Below are positions 19,024 through 28,629 of a stretch of DNA of 64,000 nt, piece by piece. This DNA is from Nakaseomyces glabratus (Eukaryota; Ascomycota; Saccharomycetes; Saccharomycetales; Saccharomycetaceae), in assembly GCF_010111755.1 (NCBI RefSeq), contig NC_088960.1:1116001-1180000 (forward strand), read 5' to 3'. The notes under the pieces are model-generated. The model ran no database searches and was not told where the DNA came from. It saw nothing but the letters and a program-made list of their open reading frames with translations. The position numbers were made by a program, and so were the translations under genes. The stretch's first letter is position 1. The number at the start of each line of letters is the position of its first letter.

Positions 19024-19716
19024 AATCACCATAATTTTTGCCGTTATTTTTTTTTTCTGCCAGCAGAAGAGAACAGTTTGCTCTGCATTTTACAGCAATA
19101 CTTGAGAGGCCATGTTCATTTTAAATATTCAGAATATTATACTTATTTGGTTAGATACATTTTATAAAGATACCCAATAAACTTTGATCCTATCTCATTA
19201 TATCTTATTTTTCTTTCAACGATTGTAAAACCTTTGCCCAAATCCTCTACAATTCCGTTTTTAAGACATGTTTTATATAAGTATGTGCGCTGGCAACTTT
19301 ATTTCCTGTGCCAGATGCGTGTTGAAGTCATCGAAAACACTAAACAAATAAAATGAAATCCGAAAGGCCAAGCTGCAGGTTATACAACAGTTCACATGAT
19401 GTACCTATTAACGATCTTAGAAACATCTCCAGAGGAGGAATCTGAACAATCAGACAACTTGAACCAGATTAATGGCTTCGAAGATGTTAGGTTTAATGAA
19501 TTTAATTAGCCTTTAAAATACTTAGCAGGTAGACAATAAGATTATAAGCATAACACCTGTTTCTAGCAGAAAGGAGAGTCATATAGAGGTAGCGTTGGTA
19601 GTTCTCCTAGAAGTTATTTTTTTGGCTGTACATAACAACAGAGAGTACTGCTGGATCGGTTCATAGTGAGCAGGTGATACATTCATTGCTGGGTTGAACT
19701 TTCCTCGACATCGATC
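19024..19716. other. Intergenic, TDA7 to MRPL22
   Basis: 693 bases holding the TDA7 3' end and the MRPL22 promoter. AT-rich; no RNA gene or repeat was recognised. Confidence 0.6.
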
Positions 19717-20643
19717 ATGTTTTCTAGATCTCTTATGCGTAATGCTGGGCTGCCATTACGAAATGCCAGTCGTGTATTAGCGAACAGGAGGTTACTAAGC
19801 ACTTCTTTTCCCTGTTTGAACAATAGTGGGAATCTTTTTGGATCAATAACTGATACTGGTAACACAAACTTAGAGGATAAATACGATCCAACAAGAGAGA
19901 CGAGCAGATTAGAAGCCGCGGTTAAATCCACAGATGACTCAGGTGAAATAAGCGTTGATAAGGATTCAATAACTTTTGAGAAGGATGAGGTGCTTCAAAA
20001 TTATATCCGTGAGCAGTTTCAGAAAGAGGCTCTAGCTCCAGAACTCCTTCTTTCCCCTCTAAAGAGGCAAGTCTATGAGCTAAACTGTAAGCAGAATGGA
20101 GGGTTTTACAAGGAGGACACAGTGGTGACTATACCAGAAACTAAGGAAAAATACAAACTTAAATTGTCCAGACAAGAATTGGAAGCGTTGGAACCATCAA
20201 TTTACTTGAGGTCATACCGACTAAAGTATTCGACAAAGAAGGCCATTCATTTACTGAGAATGCTTAGTGGATTGGATGTCAAAAAAGCCATTACCCAATG
20301 TCACTTTTCTGACAAGAAGATTGCAAGAGACTTAGCAGAACTGTTCCAAAAAGGTATTGAAGATGGTAAGAAGCTTGGACTTGATGCTGATGATCTGTAT
20401 ATTTCACAGATTTGGTCAGGTAACGACGGTTACTTGCAGAAAAGAGTTGAATACAAAGGTAGAGGAAGAATTGGTATTATCAGACACAGACATATACATG
20501 TGAGATGTATATTAAAGACTCATAGTGTAACCAAGAAGAGACTAGAATATGAGAAGCAACTGAAGGAACAAAATAAGAAACCTTGGGTACAGCTAGCTGA
20601 CAGACCAATCCGTGGTGTACCTGGAAATGCCTACAAATGGTAA
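19717..20643 (+). CDS. MRPL22: Mitochondrial large-subunit ribosomal protein uL22m
   Basis: This is a component of the mitochondrial 54S subunit near the peptide exit tunnel. The protein has 308 residues (S. cerevisiae 309). It opens with a basic presequence, [20 protein letters not shown], then a fungal N-terminal extension. The uL22 fold starts around residue 165 ([27 protein letters not shown]) and ends with the basic loop [19 protein letters not shown] typical of the L22 tunnel hairpin. The position next to RPS3 matches YNL177C-YNL178W, and the two genes converge at 20643/20915. Confidence 0.95.
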   Translation: MFSRSLMRNAGLPLRNASRVLANRRLLSTSFPCLNNSGNLFGSITDTGNTNLEDKYDPTRETSRLEAAVKSTDDSGEISVDKDSITFEKDEVLQNYIREQFQKEALAPELLLSPLKRQVYELNCKQNGGFYKEDTVVTIPETKEKYKLKLSRQELEALEPSIYLRSYRLKYSTKKAIHLLRMLSGLDVKKAITQCHFSDKKIARDLAELFQKGIEDGKKLGLDADDLYISQIWSGNDGYLQKRVEYKGRGRIGIIRHRHIHVRCILKTHSVTKKRLEYEKQLKEQNKKPWVQLADRPIRGVPGNAYKW

Positions 20644-20914
20644 GTTTATTAATTGCCCTTTAAGCGGGCTATGCCCTCCATGTTAGATATTATATTCTGG
20701 AAAATTAATTATAAAACCTACTCTGTAAATACATATCATGTAAATGAAAAGCAAGGAATAATTCATTCATTAAGATAGTTGGGATATGCCTTCTTGTACA
20801 CAAGAAGTAGATGAAGTGATTTTGAAAAAAAAGGCAAGTGAATAAATTCGTTTATAAAGAAAAGATTATATAAAAATAGTTATTGTTAATTAGAAATAAT
20901 TAATCTTTACGAAT

Positions 20915-21658
20915 TTAAGCAGAAGCTTCAACGGCTTGTTCAGCTGGAGCTTCGGTCTTTTCACCGACTTCTTCAGCGCTTCTGTAGTCTCTGACAGTTG
21001 GAGTAAGAACTGGTTCTTCGTCCTTTGGTTCAACGATAGAGACAGCATCTGGCAAAGCTCTTGGACCACCTCTGTTGGTAGCTGGGTCTCTCATGATCTT
21101 AACCTTGATACCCAAAACACCTTGTCTCATCAAGACGTGTCTGGTGGCAACGTCAATGAAGTCGTTGACTGGTTGACCGGAGTGGATCAAGAAACCGTCA
21201 GCGAACTTCATAGCCTTAGCTCTAGCAGCTCTTAGCTTACCGGAGACGACGACTTCACAACCCTTAGCACCGGATTCCATGACGTATCTGACAACACCGT
21301 AAGCAGCTCTTCTGATAGCCAAACCGTTCAATAGCTTGAACTTCATGGATTCAGCTTGAGCAACAGCGGATAGACCACGGTCTTGGACTCTTTCAGCGTA
21401 TAGGACAATGGTACCTGGAGCGTACTTGAATCTCTTTTGAACCAACAAGGTCAATTCGTTGATTCTTCTACCGTTTTCACCCAAGACATCTTGAGTTCTG
21501 GTAGCTCTGATAATAACTTCAGTCTTGGTTGGGGTAACACGGACTTCGACACCAGAGTAACCTTCTTCAGCCAATTCTCTGGTGAAGAATTCGTTCAATT
21601 CGGCGTAGAAGACACCGTCAGCGACAAGCTTTCTCTTCTTGGAGATCAAGGAAACCAT
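20915..21658 (-). CDS. RPS3: Cytosolic small-subunit ribosomal protein uS3 (Rps3)
   Basis: Rps3 is a 40S component at the mRNA entry channel. The 247-residue protein (S. cerevisiae 240) begins [20 protein letters not shown]. It has the KH domain near 20-95 with the [10 protein letters not shown] loop (about 60-69), then the conserved [21 protein letters not shown] and GVKV-like core. The tail is acidic and Ala-rich and slightly longer than in S. cerevisiae. Codon choice is strongly restricted, as expected of a highly expressed gene, and unlike its neighbours. RHO5 is divergent from it, 1.76 kb upstream. Confidence 0.99.
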   Translation of the reverse strand: MVSLISKKRKLVADGVFYAELNEFFTRELAEEGYSGVEVRVTPTKTEVIIRATRTQDVLGENGRRINELTLLVQKRFKYAPGTIVLYAERVQDRGLSAVAQAESMKFKLLNGLAIRRAAYGVVRYVMESGAKGCEVVVSGKLRAARAKAMKFADGFLIHSGQPVNDFIDVATRHVLMRQGVLGIKVKIMRDPATNRGGPRALPDAVSIVEPKDEEPVLTPTVRDYRSAEEVGEKTEAPAEQAVEASA

Positions 21659-23414
21659 TGTTTATATATTTATCGTCGTGATTTATCTTAGGAATTGAAA
21701 CGATAATAGGAACAATTGCACCAGCAAATACAAATATACTCTTATATCAAGTTATCAACTATAGCTTTACTCGATGAGTTTGAAAGAAAATTGAAAAAAA
21801 AAATTTTCAGAAACCGTGAGCTTGAAACAGTATACATGCTTGTGTACGTACACGGGTCCACGTTTGTACGTAGATGACTATAATATCATGTGATCAAGGT
21901 TACTAAGGAGCCCTGTTGTCCCCACCGTTTTCTGTGACAATGATCGTCAGTTTCCTGTTTAGGAAGTTTTACAAGGATGATTGAATTCTTGCTACCTTTG
22001 CTTTTTTCAAGAAAAGAGTTCGGGATATGAGGTGTGGGTGTTGTAACTATCCAATGTGTCTTAGCTTTTCGCTATCGCCAGCAGTCACAAGAAATGGGTA
22101 AGGCTGTTCCCCGAATGCGGTGAAGAGCATGCTGGGCTTGTGAGCACAAGCTTTGAGTTTCGGTGCATTCGCCAGTCGGGAGAGTGTGCAGGAATGGTAT
22201 GAGAAAGCGAGCCTCGCGGCTCTGGCGAAGATATTTGTGTCACTGTCCCATCACTAGTTTTCCCTTTATGAGTTATCCAGACAGACAAATGGCTGGCCCC
22301 CAGGTGGGTACACTTGCTTCTGTGTCTGTTCTCTGTTCATCTTATTCTTTGTGCTTTTCACTTCGCCGCTTATAGCCTATTAATAGACCGAGGATCCCGG
22401 GAAATATATGGAATCCCGGGAAAAAACAAACTAATTCTCTTGGGTGCTCTCCTCCGAAGAATGGAGATAACTGGCTTTTCCCAGTTAGCTTGTTTCCCTA
22501 GAAGTGAGCGAACTAAAAACTGTCCTGTATATTGGGTTATCTGACGGAGATGACTGTGCAGGAAGGTCCCCACGGGTAGCCAACGTACTAATCTTACAGT
22601 ACTGCCCCCCTTTCCTTTCCTTTTCAATTCTCAATAACGTCTGCGTTCCTTTAACGTCATAGTCTGTCGTTCTCGTCCCATCATGGTGAAGTCTAAATCC
22701 TAATCAGAAGAGCTCTTCTAAATACTCATTCAACACCCATACCACACACATAAAATCCTTATTTGCACACAGAAATACTGTGGCAACTGGCCCTCCCCCC
22801 CAAGGAATATCAAAAGAAAGGGATCGGTGACGATCTCTGGTGCGTTCTTCACTGCGTTCTTCACTTGTCCATTTCGTAAATTATAGTATTTCTTGTTGTT
22901 TGTACGTGGGAGTCAGTGGGATTGAATGTTCTCTAAATTTATGAGATTGATTGCTTTTTTTTTTCATTATCTCTGCTTTGTTAGAGCTCTACGTAACTTT
23001 CTTAGATATTTCGTAATACGTTCTCTACTAGGTGTTGCTTTTTCCCAAGCCCAACCGCTTGTACAGCCGTTTGAATACCCCTCGTCATCTTCTCATCTTT
23101 TTGCATTGGAAAACATGAGCAGAGAATACTGGTTTTGGTAAATCCCTTTCCAATTGATCGCATTTTCTTTCTTTTTCATCATAGCCTCGACACATATTCA
23201 TCGAAAACATGATGCAATTCGGTGTGGATTATCAATTATCGATTTATCGATTATCAGTATTTTTTTTTCTGTTGTGAGACCCTCATTTGCTTGTTTTAAA
23301 TATAAAGTGTTTATATATGTAAATGGAATAATATACCTTCATATACTATAGTAACTCATAGCGAAATATACAAATAAAGTTAAACTTTTCAAATACATCA
23401 ACCTTTACCCAACG
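21659..23414. other. Long divergent intergenic, RPS3 / RHO5
   Basis: 1.76 kb with no convincing gene; several open frames of 65-85 codons here are short and unrecognised. The left part is the RPS3 promoter, with a Rap1-like and a Cbf1-like site. At 22394-22404 and 22413-22423 an 11-base ATCCCGGGAAA is directly repeated. The right part, rich in T runs and ATCGAT, is the RHO5 promoter. Confidence 0.6.
21887..22042 (-). promoter_or_regulatory. Putative RPS3 promoter elements (Cbf1-like and Rap1-like)
   Basis: CATGTGAT at 21887-21894 is the complement of ATCACATG, a Cbf1/CDEI-type box. At 22031-22042 GGTGTGGGTGTT reads on the minus strand as AACACCCACACC, one mismatch from the Rap1 consensus ACACCCRYACAY. 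They lie 229-384 bases upstream of the RPS3 ATG. Between 21839 and 21872 there are GTACGTACACGGGT-type repeats that could be weaker Rap1 sites. All of this is by eye. Confidence 0.4.
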
Positions 23415-24569
23415 ATGAGATCGATAAAATGTGTGGTGATAGGTGACGGAGCTGTCGGCAAGACATCTTTGCTCATATCTTACACCACAAATACTTTCCC
23501 AACGGACTACGTGCCCACCGTGTTCGATAACTACACTACCACGCTCGCCTTGGCGGCACCGATGCCTCTGTCGTCGCACTCTACTAGCACCTCTAGCATG
23601 ACAGGGTCCAGCAGTGTGCTGGTGGACCACAACACACCTGTCTTCAAACAGAGCAACTCGTCAAGAAGGAAGCCCCTCACAGAGGGCGACACATTGTCCT
23701 CATCGGCCTCTTCGTTCTCCACGGGTGCGGACTCTGGGTCTGGCGCCTTAAAGAGACAGATCTTTAAGCTGAACCTGTGGGACACCGCTGGACAAGAAGA
23801 ATACGATAGGTTGAGACCACTGTCCTACAGGCAAACCGATGTGTTTCTGATCTGCTTCTCAGTCTCAGAACCTTCCAGCTTCAGAAACGTCGTGGATAAA
23901 TGGTTCCCGGAATTAAAACGTGTCTCCGGTATAGAGTCCGGTGACCTTTACACTAACTTCAAGAAATATCCTATCTTACTGGTAGGTACGAAATCCGATT
24001 TAAGAGATGATGAAAACGAAATACAGAAGATGAGAGATCAGAATCTGAGCTTTGTCTCGAAAGAAGAAATCGATAAAGTTGTCGAGGACAACGGTTTCAT
24101 GGGTTACGTGGAATGCTCCGCTGCAACTCAAAATAACGTCAGACAAGTGTTTGAAAAAGCAGTGCACATAGTAGCTTTCGAACCAGATAAATTACAAAGA
24201 GCCAAATGTGTTGACGAAGCAAGAAAAATGTCGATTCAGGAAGATTCACTGGTACAAGAAGAATCACCAGCCGCTGAACCAAAAAAATCAGCACACCCAC
24301 AAAAACAATCGCATCCCCAATCTCAATTACAATCACAGATATCTGTGCCTAAACCTCATAAGCTTTCATCCGTATCGGAAAAGCCAACGCATGAAAAGAG
24401 AAAGGCATCGCCTATATCTCCAGAGAGCTCACCCAGCCAGGAAACTTCGATCGGTAAAAGCTCTGGGTCGAGATCTGATATGGAGAAATCAAAACAATCC
24501 GTCAAGTCAGAAATACGCCAAACTAAAAAGAAATTGAAAAAGAAATCTGTGAAATGTGTTATCATTTAA
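23415..24569 (+). CDS. RHO5: Rho-family GTPase Rho5
   Basis: Rho5, the yeast Rac-like GTPase, works in cell-wall integrity, oxidative-stress and nutrient signalling. The P-loop GDGAVGKTS is at 10-18, the effector loop around TDYVPTVFDNY (30-40), DTAGQEEYDRLRP at 123-135, and GTKSD further on. The end is a polybasic run followed by the prenylation motif CVII (381-384). Compared with a typical 190-residue Rho protein there are two additions: about 70 Ser/Thr-rich residues inserted between the effector loop and DTAGQ (about 44-113), and about 110 residues before the polybasic tail. Both occur in S. cerevisiae Rho5 (331 residues), but the first insertion is longer here. The position matches YNL180C. 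Confidence 0.96.
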   Translation: MRSIKCVVIGDGAVGKTSLLISYTTNTFPTDYVPTVFDNYTTTLALAAPMPLSSHSTSTSSMTGSSSVLVDHNTPVFKQSNSSRRKPLTEGDTLSSSASSFSTGADSGSGALKRQIFKLNLWDTAGQEEYDRLRPLSYRQTDVFLICFSVSEPSSFRNVVDKWFPELKRVSGIESGDLYTNFKKYPILLVGTKSDLRDDENEIQKMRDQNLSFVSKEEIDKVVEDNGFMGYVECSAATQNNVRQVFEKAVHIVAFEPDKLQRAKCVDEARKMSIQEDSLVQEESPAAEPKKSAHPQKQSHPQSQLQSQISVPKPHKLSSVSEKPTHEKRKASPISPESSPSQETSIGKSSGSRSDMEKSKQSVKSEIRQTKKKLKKKSVKCVII

Positions 24570-25002
24570 CCTGCATTTTCTCAAGTTTTCTGTTTTTGAT
24601 ATGGCATTTACTAGCCCGCACACTCCCTCATTAATATTTAATATTCCTTCACTTTAATTTTTATTCTTAAAATTAGTTGCATTTCAGATTCGGTATTTCT
24701 CTACTTTTGTTACTTTTCAAAATGTACATGTATATTGAAACTTAATATCCTTGGCCCTATTGGGGCGTCATTTGTTTAGTCTTTTTGTTTAGATAATTAA
24801 AAAACAAATATAAAGGTGATTATGATACTCGTTAATTTTCACCACTGTTCATGTCTGTCTTAATGAAGTTAGCATGTGTTTTGTATGAGGGTCCATAACA
24901 CAAGAATTGTGTGTGACGTTTGTTAGATCAGATACTTCAAATATTAAAAAATATCCTAAGTATACAGGAAGTAATTTTAGCTATTTATATATATATAAAC
25001 TC
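24570..25002. other. Convergent intergenic, RHO5 / PBR1
   Basis: 433 bases of AT-rich 3' flank for two convergent genes. Polyadenylation-type TATATA and A/T runs are present, for example around 24985-25000. No gene was seen. Confidence 0.6.
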
Positions 25003-26232
25003 CTATGCTTTTTTGCTCTTTTTGGCCTTGGAAGTAGATTTGGTGTTCTTTTTGTCCTTATTGTTCGATTTCTCAGCGGCGTTTCTTTTTACAGCAGATT
25101 TTTTTTCCAGTTCAAAGATGGCATCCTTGGTCTTGTTGTACATATTTTGTTGGAGCGCCTTATCTTGGTATTCCTTTCTGGCAAACTTCACAAGCCTGCA
25201 ATCGGAAATATACTTGATTTCGGTATCTTTCAAATTCACTTCTTCAAGTTCAGGAGTCATCAGTGCATATAAAACAGTTTGAGCACCTCTGTTACCGCTC
25301 TTCGTGAAAAACCAAAGAAATGGATACAAGACAACACAGTATAAAAACAATAGTAAAAATACCGACCCATTACTAATAACACGGCGCAAACTAGTTGATC
25401 TCATAGTACCAGGTTGGACTAGAGTCACCGTCACATTTTTTCCCGATTTTTCAGCTTTCTTCTGTGATTGTACATCTTCAACAACTTTTCTTTGTAGCTC
25501 TGCTAAACAAAGACCTAATTGAAGTTTACTACTGGCAAAGAATTTTAACGCGCTTTGATATTTCACATCTTGCCATAGAGGATCATCCAACTTAATATCA
25601 CCTAAAGATTGCAGCCAACAAGTAGACACAATAATTCTTACATCTCTATCAGGTGGCTGGGCCTTAAAACTAGGCTGAAGAATATCTAAAAGGTGAAAAA
25701 GACCAACAAAGTTTACCGCCATTTGTATTTCAAGTCCATCCTTAGAAGACCGCCTAATAGGTCTAGATAGCATAGGGATACCCCAAGGTTCCATATCACC
25801 GGATAATGCAACGACACCATCCAACCTCCTTGGTGGTGAATTATCGAGCCAAGTGGTAGCAAACTTTCTAACTTCATACAAATCACTTAAATCACATTGT
25901 TCGACAAAGATTAGTTCGTTTTGTGTACGCTCTCTCAAATCTTCACACCAATCAGTGGTCCATTCATCCACATCCCTACATAAAATAATCAATTGGGCTC
26001 CTAATCGTGCCATTTCAAGTACCACAGAAGTACCCATACCTTGGCTAGTGGCACCAGTTACTATATAAACTTTACCATGTAATTTACGCTCCCAGTTGTT
26101 GGATGGTCCACGGGACCAGTACTTCACAGCAGCACCGGCTAAAGCATATGGAGCCACCTTCTTTATCTCTTGAAAATAGGGTATTTTATCGGTACCATCC
26201 AGTAGCGCCGTTCCAATAATATTCAATGGCAT
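25003..26232 (-). CDS. PBR1: SDR-type oxidoreductase Pbr1
   Basis: Pbr1 (YNL181W) is an essential putative oxidoreductase associated with membranes. The 409-residue protein (S. cerevisiae 407) has a hydrophobic N-terminus and then a Rossmann fold opening GKVYIVTGATSQGMGTSV (53-70) with the TGxxxGxG cofactor motif at 59-67. The equivalent of the catalytic Ser lies near IIVSTCW (about 204). The usual YxxxK is here FASSK at 233-237, so the catalytic Tyr appears to be Phe. A strong membrane segment follows (about 290-310: FLLLFLYCVVLYPFLWFF), and the last 40 residues are Lys-rich. It is divergent from IPI3 with 340 bases between them. Confidence 0.9.
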   Translation of the reverse strand: MPLNIIGTALLDGTDKIPYFQEIKKVAPYALAGAAVKYWSRGPSNNWERKLHGKVYIVTGATSQGMGTSVVLEMARLGAQLIILCRDVDEWTTDWCEDLRERTQNELIFVEQCDLSDLYEVRKFATTWLDNSPPRRLDGVVALSGDMEPWGIPMLSRPIRRSSKDGLEIQMAVNFVGLFHLLDILQPSFKAQPPDRDVRIIVSTCWLQSLGDIKLDDPLWQDVKYQSALKFFASSKLQLGLCLAELQRKVVEDVQSQKKAEKSGKNVTVTLVQPGTMRSTSLRRVISNGSVFLLLFLYCVVLYPFLWFFTKSGNRGAQTVLYALMTPELEEVNLKDTEIKYISDCRLVKFARKEYQDKALQQNMYNKTKDAIFELEKKSAVKRNAAEKSNNKDKKNTKSTSKAKKSKKA

Positions 26233-26394
26233 TTCTAATTTGTCTATTGGTCAGTATACGCAGGTAATTGGGGCCTAATAACGATACCATATGAATACAT
26301 ATTGTAAATACCATTGACCTTCATAAAATATTTGATGTGGTATAAACTCACAGCAGACATAACGTACAAGCTTTTCTAACGGGGATCAAGAAAG

Positions 26395-26423
26395 TGAAAA
26401 AAATTTCGAAAATTTGCGATGAG
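26395..26423. promoter_or_regulatory. RRPE and PAC in the IPI3/PBR1 divergent promoter
   Basis: TGAAAAAAATTTC (26395-26407), an RRPE-type element, is followed by AAAATTT and then GCGATGAG (26416-26423), a PAC box. The PAC is 150 bases upstream of the IPI3 ATG and 184 from the PBR1 ATG. IPI3 acts in 60S biogenesis, so it is the likely target. The rest of the 340-base intergenic region is AT-rich. Confidence 0.8.
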
Positions 26424-26572
26424 CTACAATATTAAGAGTATAGGTATAGGCAAAACTAATAGTTCATAGTTTCGGGAATCATATATATTACGCAATAATT
26501 CTCTATAATAGCTTGCTACTCATTAAGTGGAACATAGTTGTTGGAGAAAGCTCAGTCTAGTAATTTAGGAAA

Positions 26573-28159
26573 ATGGATGAATCTGTGATATTCACTACCG
26601 AGCAGAATGCGCTGAGTACAAGTCTGTACTCTGCTGAACAAGCTGTGTTGAGACAATGTAGCACAAACAGTAGAAACAGTGCTGTGCGTGTTGGGGATAA
26701 GTACCTGTTTGTTGCTCAGAGTAATAAGGCTCTCATCAATGTCTACAATATTTCCGGTGCCCATAAGCGTGAAACTGTGGAACAAAGATTGCCAACACCA
26801 GAGGTTATAACATGTTTGGAAGTAATTCAGAACCGCTACGAAGAAAAGAGTGCAATTTCAGACTTTGAACTTCCGCACTTACTGTTAGGTTCTACTGATG
26901 GGGGTAAAATATACTGTTGGGAATTAAATTCCGGTGCTTTGCTAAGCGTAAAACAGATGGCGCACTACCAAGGAATTACAAAGATAAAATCGTTCATGGA
27001 CGGTAAATATTTTATAACTTCTGGTAAAGATTCGAGAGTGATCGTCTGGCAGACAATTGATTTTGTATCGAATAATGCTTCAGAGCCTAAGCCTATCTGT
27101 ATTTTGCATGACCATAACTTAACAGTTAACGATATCGCTGTATCAATGACGCATGGTGCGAACATGAGTACTTCGGGGGCAAAACTATTTACAGCATCTG
27201 AGGACTCTACAGTTAGATGTTATGATTTCTCTTTCTTAAGAGGAGACTTCAGGAAAAATAGAAAGTCTCAAGAACAAGATCAAAAGATGTACCAGCCCAG
27301 ATTGCTAGCTACATTTACGTTTCCAGCAGCCATTGAGGCTATGTCCTTGGATCCAGCTGATAGAGCGCTATATGTAGGTACTTCAGAAGGTTTGTTCAGC
27401 TTACCTCTGTATTACACAGTTAAGGGTACGAGCACTGTTGCCAATTTGGCTCAGGCCTCTGGTAGCAATAGGAACAAGCTGTACTCTGTGGTTATTAGTG
27501 GTCATGATGATGATTATAAGAAACTATTTTCCATGGGACAACTGGTATGTGACAAGCTGATATCTACGCCTGTTACAAAGTTAGAATTAACCTTTGATGC
27601 CACTACGATACTGGTTGGGAACAAGTTCGGCAGGATATCCGTGGTGGAGATTGCCTCGAAGCAGATCTTGAAGACGTTGCAACCGTTGACCACAGCGGAC
27701 ACCGAGGAAGATGCTATTACTAATATCATAGTCACGACGGTGAACAACTCCAGGCAGGACAGCATACTGGAGCAACACCAGAGCAACAAGAACGTCCAGA
27801 AGTTGCCGGTGTTGCAGCGTGTTGTGCATGACAAGGACCACGCCGAGCACGAAGTTTGGTACCGCGCCCCGGAGACCCCAGAGTTCTCGCACGAGCTCGA
27901 ATCCCTACCGCCCATTGCCGACTTCGAGAAGTACATGGACAGTATAAGGTCCGAGGAGACAGTGTTCTTGACCACCGAGACCACGTCCCAGGTGAAGAAC
28001 GTCAAACAAGAGCTAGCCCCCGCATCGCATTCCAACTCCCAGGAGCAACAGGAGCTTCAGCAAGAACTGCAGCAGGTCAAGAGTGCATACAAGGAATTGC
28101 GCGAACTCCACGAGTCCCTCTTCAAAGAACACGAACAGCTCCTGTCCTCCATGAAATAA
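26573..28159 (+). CDS. IPI3: Rix1-complex WD-repeat protein Ipi3
   Basis: Ipi3 joins Rix1 and Ipi1 in the complex that processes ITS2 and matures pre-60S particles, and has also been linked to replication licensing. The 528-residue protein (S. cerevisiae 555) has WD-type repeats with the expected strand patterns: LLLGSTDGGKIYCWELNSG, FITSGKDSRVIVWQ, LFTASEDSTVRCYDFSF, ALYVGTSEGLFSLPL and TILVGNKFGRISVVEI. A charged Gln/Glu coiled coil closes the protein (about 485-528). The final 500 bases are GC-richer than the front of the gene. The start MDESVIF is preceded by a PAC/RRPE promoter. The location matches YNL182C. Confidence 0.95.
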   Translation: MDESVIFTTEQNALSTSLYSAEQAVLRQCSTNSRNSAVRVGDKYLFVAQSNKALINVYNISGAHKRETVEQRLPTPEVITCLEVIQNRYEEKSAISDFELPHLLLGSTDGGKIYCWELNSGALLSVKQMAHYQGITKIKSFMDGKYFITSGKDSRVIVWQTIDFVSNNASEPKPICILHDHNLTVNDIAVSMTHGANMSTSGAKLFTASEDSTVRCYDFSFLRGDFRKNRKSQEQDQKMYQPRLLATFTFPAAIEAMSLDPADRALYVGTSEGLFSLPLYYTVKGTSTVANLAQASGSNRNKLYSVVISGHDDDYKKLFSMGQLVCDKLISTPVTKLELTFDATTILVGNKFGRISVVEIASKQILKTLQPLTTADTEEDAITNIIVTTVNNSRQDSILEQHQSNKNVQKLPVLQRVVHDKDHAEHEVWYRAPETPEFSHELESLPPIADFEKYMDSIRSEETVFLTTETTSQVKNVKQELAPASHSNSQEQQELQQELQQVKSAYKELRELHESLFKEHEQLLSSMK

Positions 28160-28629
28160 GACCCCTCGCATATATGCACATATATACATATCTCAAGTAC
28201 AGATAGCCTTTAGTTATAACTACTACAAGCCAAACTACTACTTCTTCAAAGTCATGTGACTCTTCTATTTCCTCCTTTGGTCACAGCCATCTTATCAGTT
28301 TTGAGAAGAAGCTCCCTGTCAAGAGAAGACAGTCTCGATTTTCTCAGAAAGCACCGCACGGACAGCGCAAGAGATAGCAGTTTATCTGTTCTTCTCGAAG
28401 TTTTCCTTATCTTATCTACAAGTGTGGAACGATGTCTTAGAACGATGCCTTAGAAGTGGTCGCACGATGGGGGATATTGTGTTTGTCCTGTGGAAGGCCC
28501 GATGACTTCCCTGGAAGTGGGAAGGGACGTTGGCTATGACTGATCCTGGTTGGATTAGGAGTTGTGCTTATAAGAAGTTGCTGGTTTTAGTTGCTGAGGT
28601 TGGCGTCTATATAAGCTACGACCACAAGG
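28160..28629. other. Intergenic, NPR1 promoter
   Basis: 470 bases. GATA-factor sites are listed separately. A Cbf1-like GTCATGTGAC is at 28251-28260. TATAAG-type sequence at 28569-28574 and TATATAAG at 28608-28615 lies so close to the ATG (15 bases for the second) that it is unlikely to be the working TATA box. Confidence 0.6.
28291..28416. promoter_or_regulatory. GATA-factor sites upstream of NPR1
   Basis: CTTATC, the complement of GATAAG, occurs at 28291-28296 and as an overlapping pair at 28406-28416 (CTTATCTTATC). Gln3/Gat1 bind such sites under poor nitrogen. They sit 214-339 bases upstream of NPR1, itself a nitrogen-signalling kinase. Confidence 0.55.
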
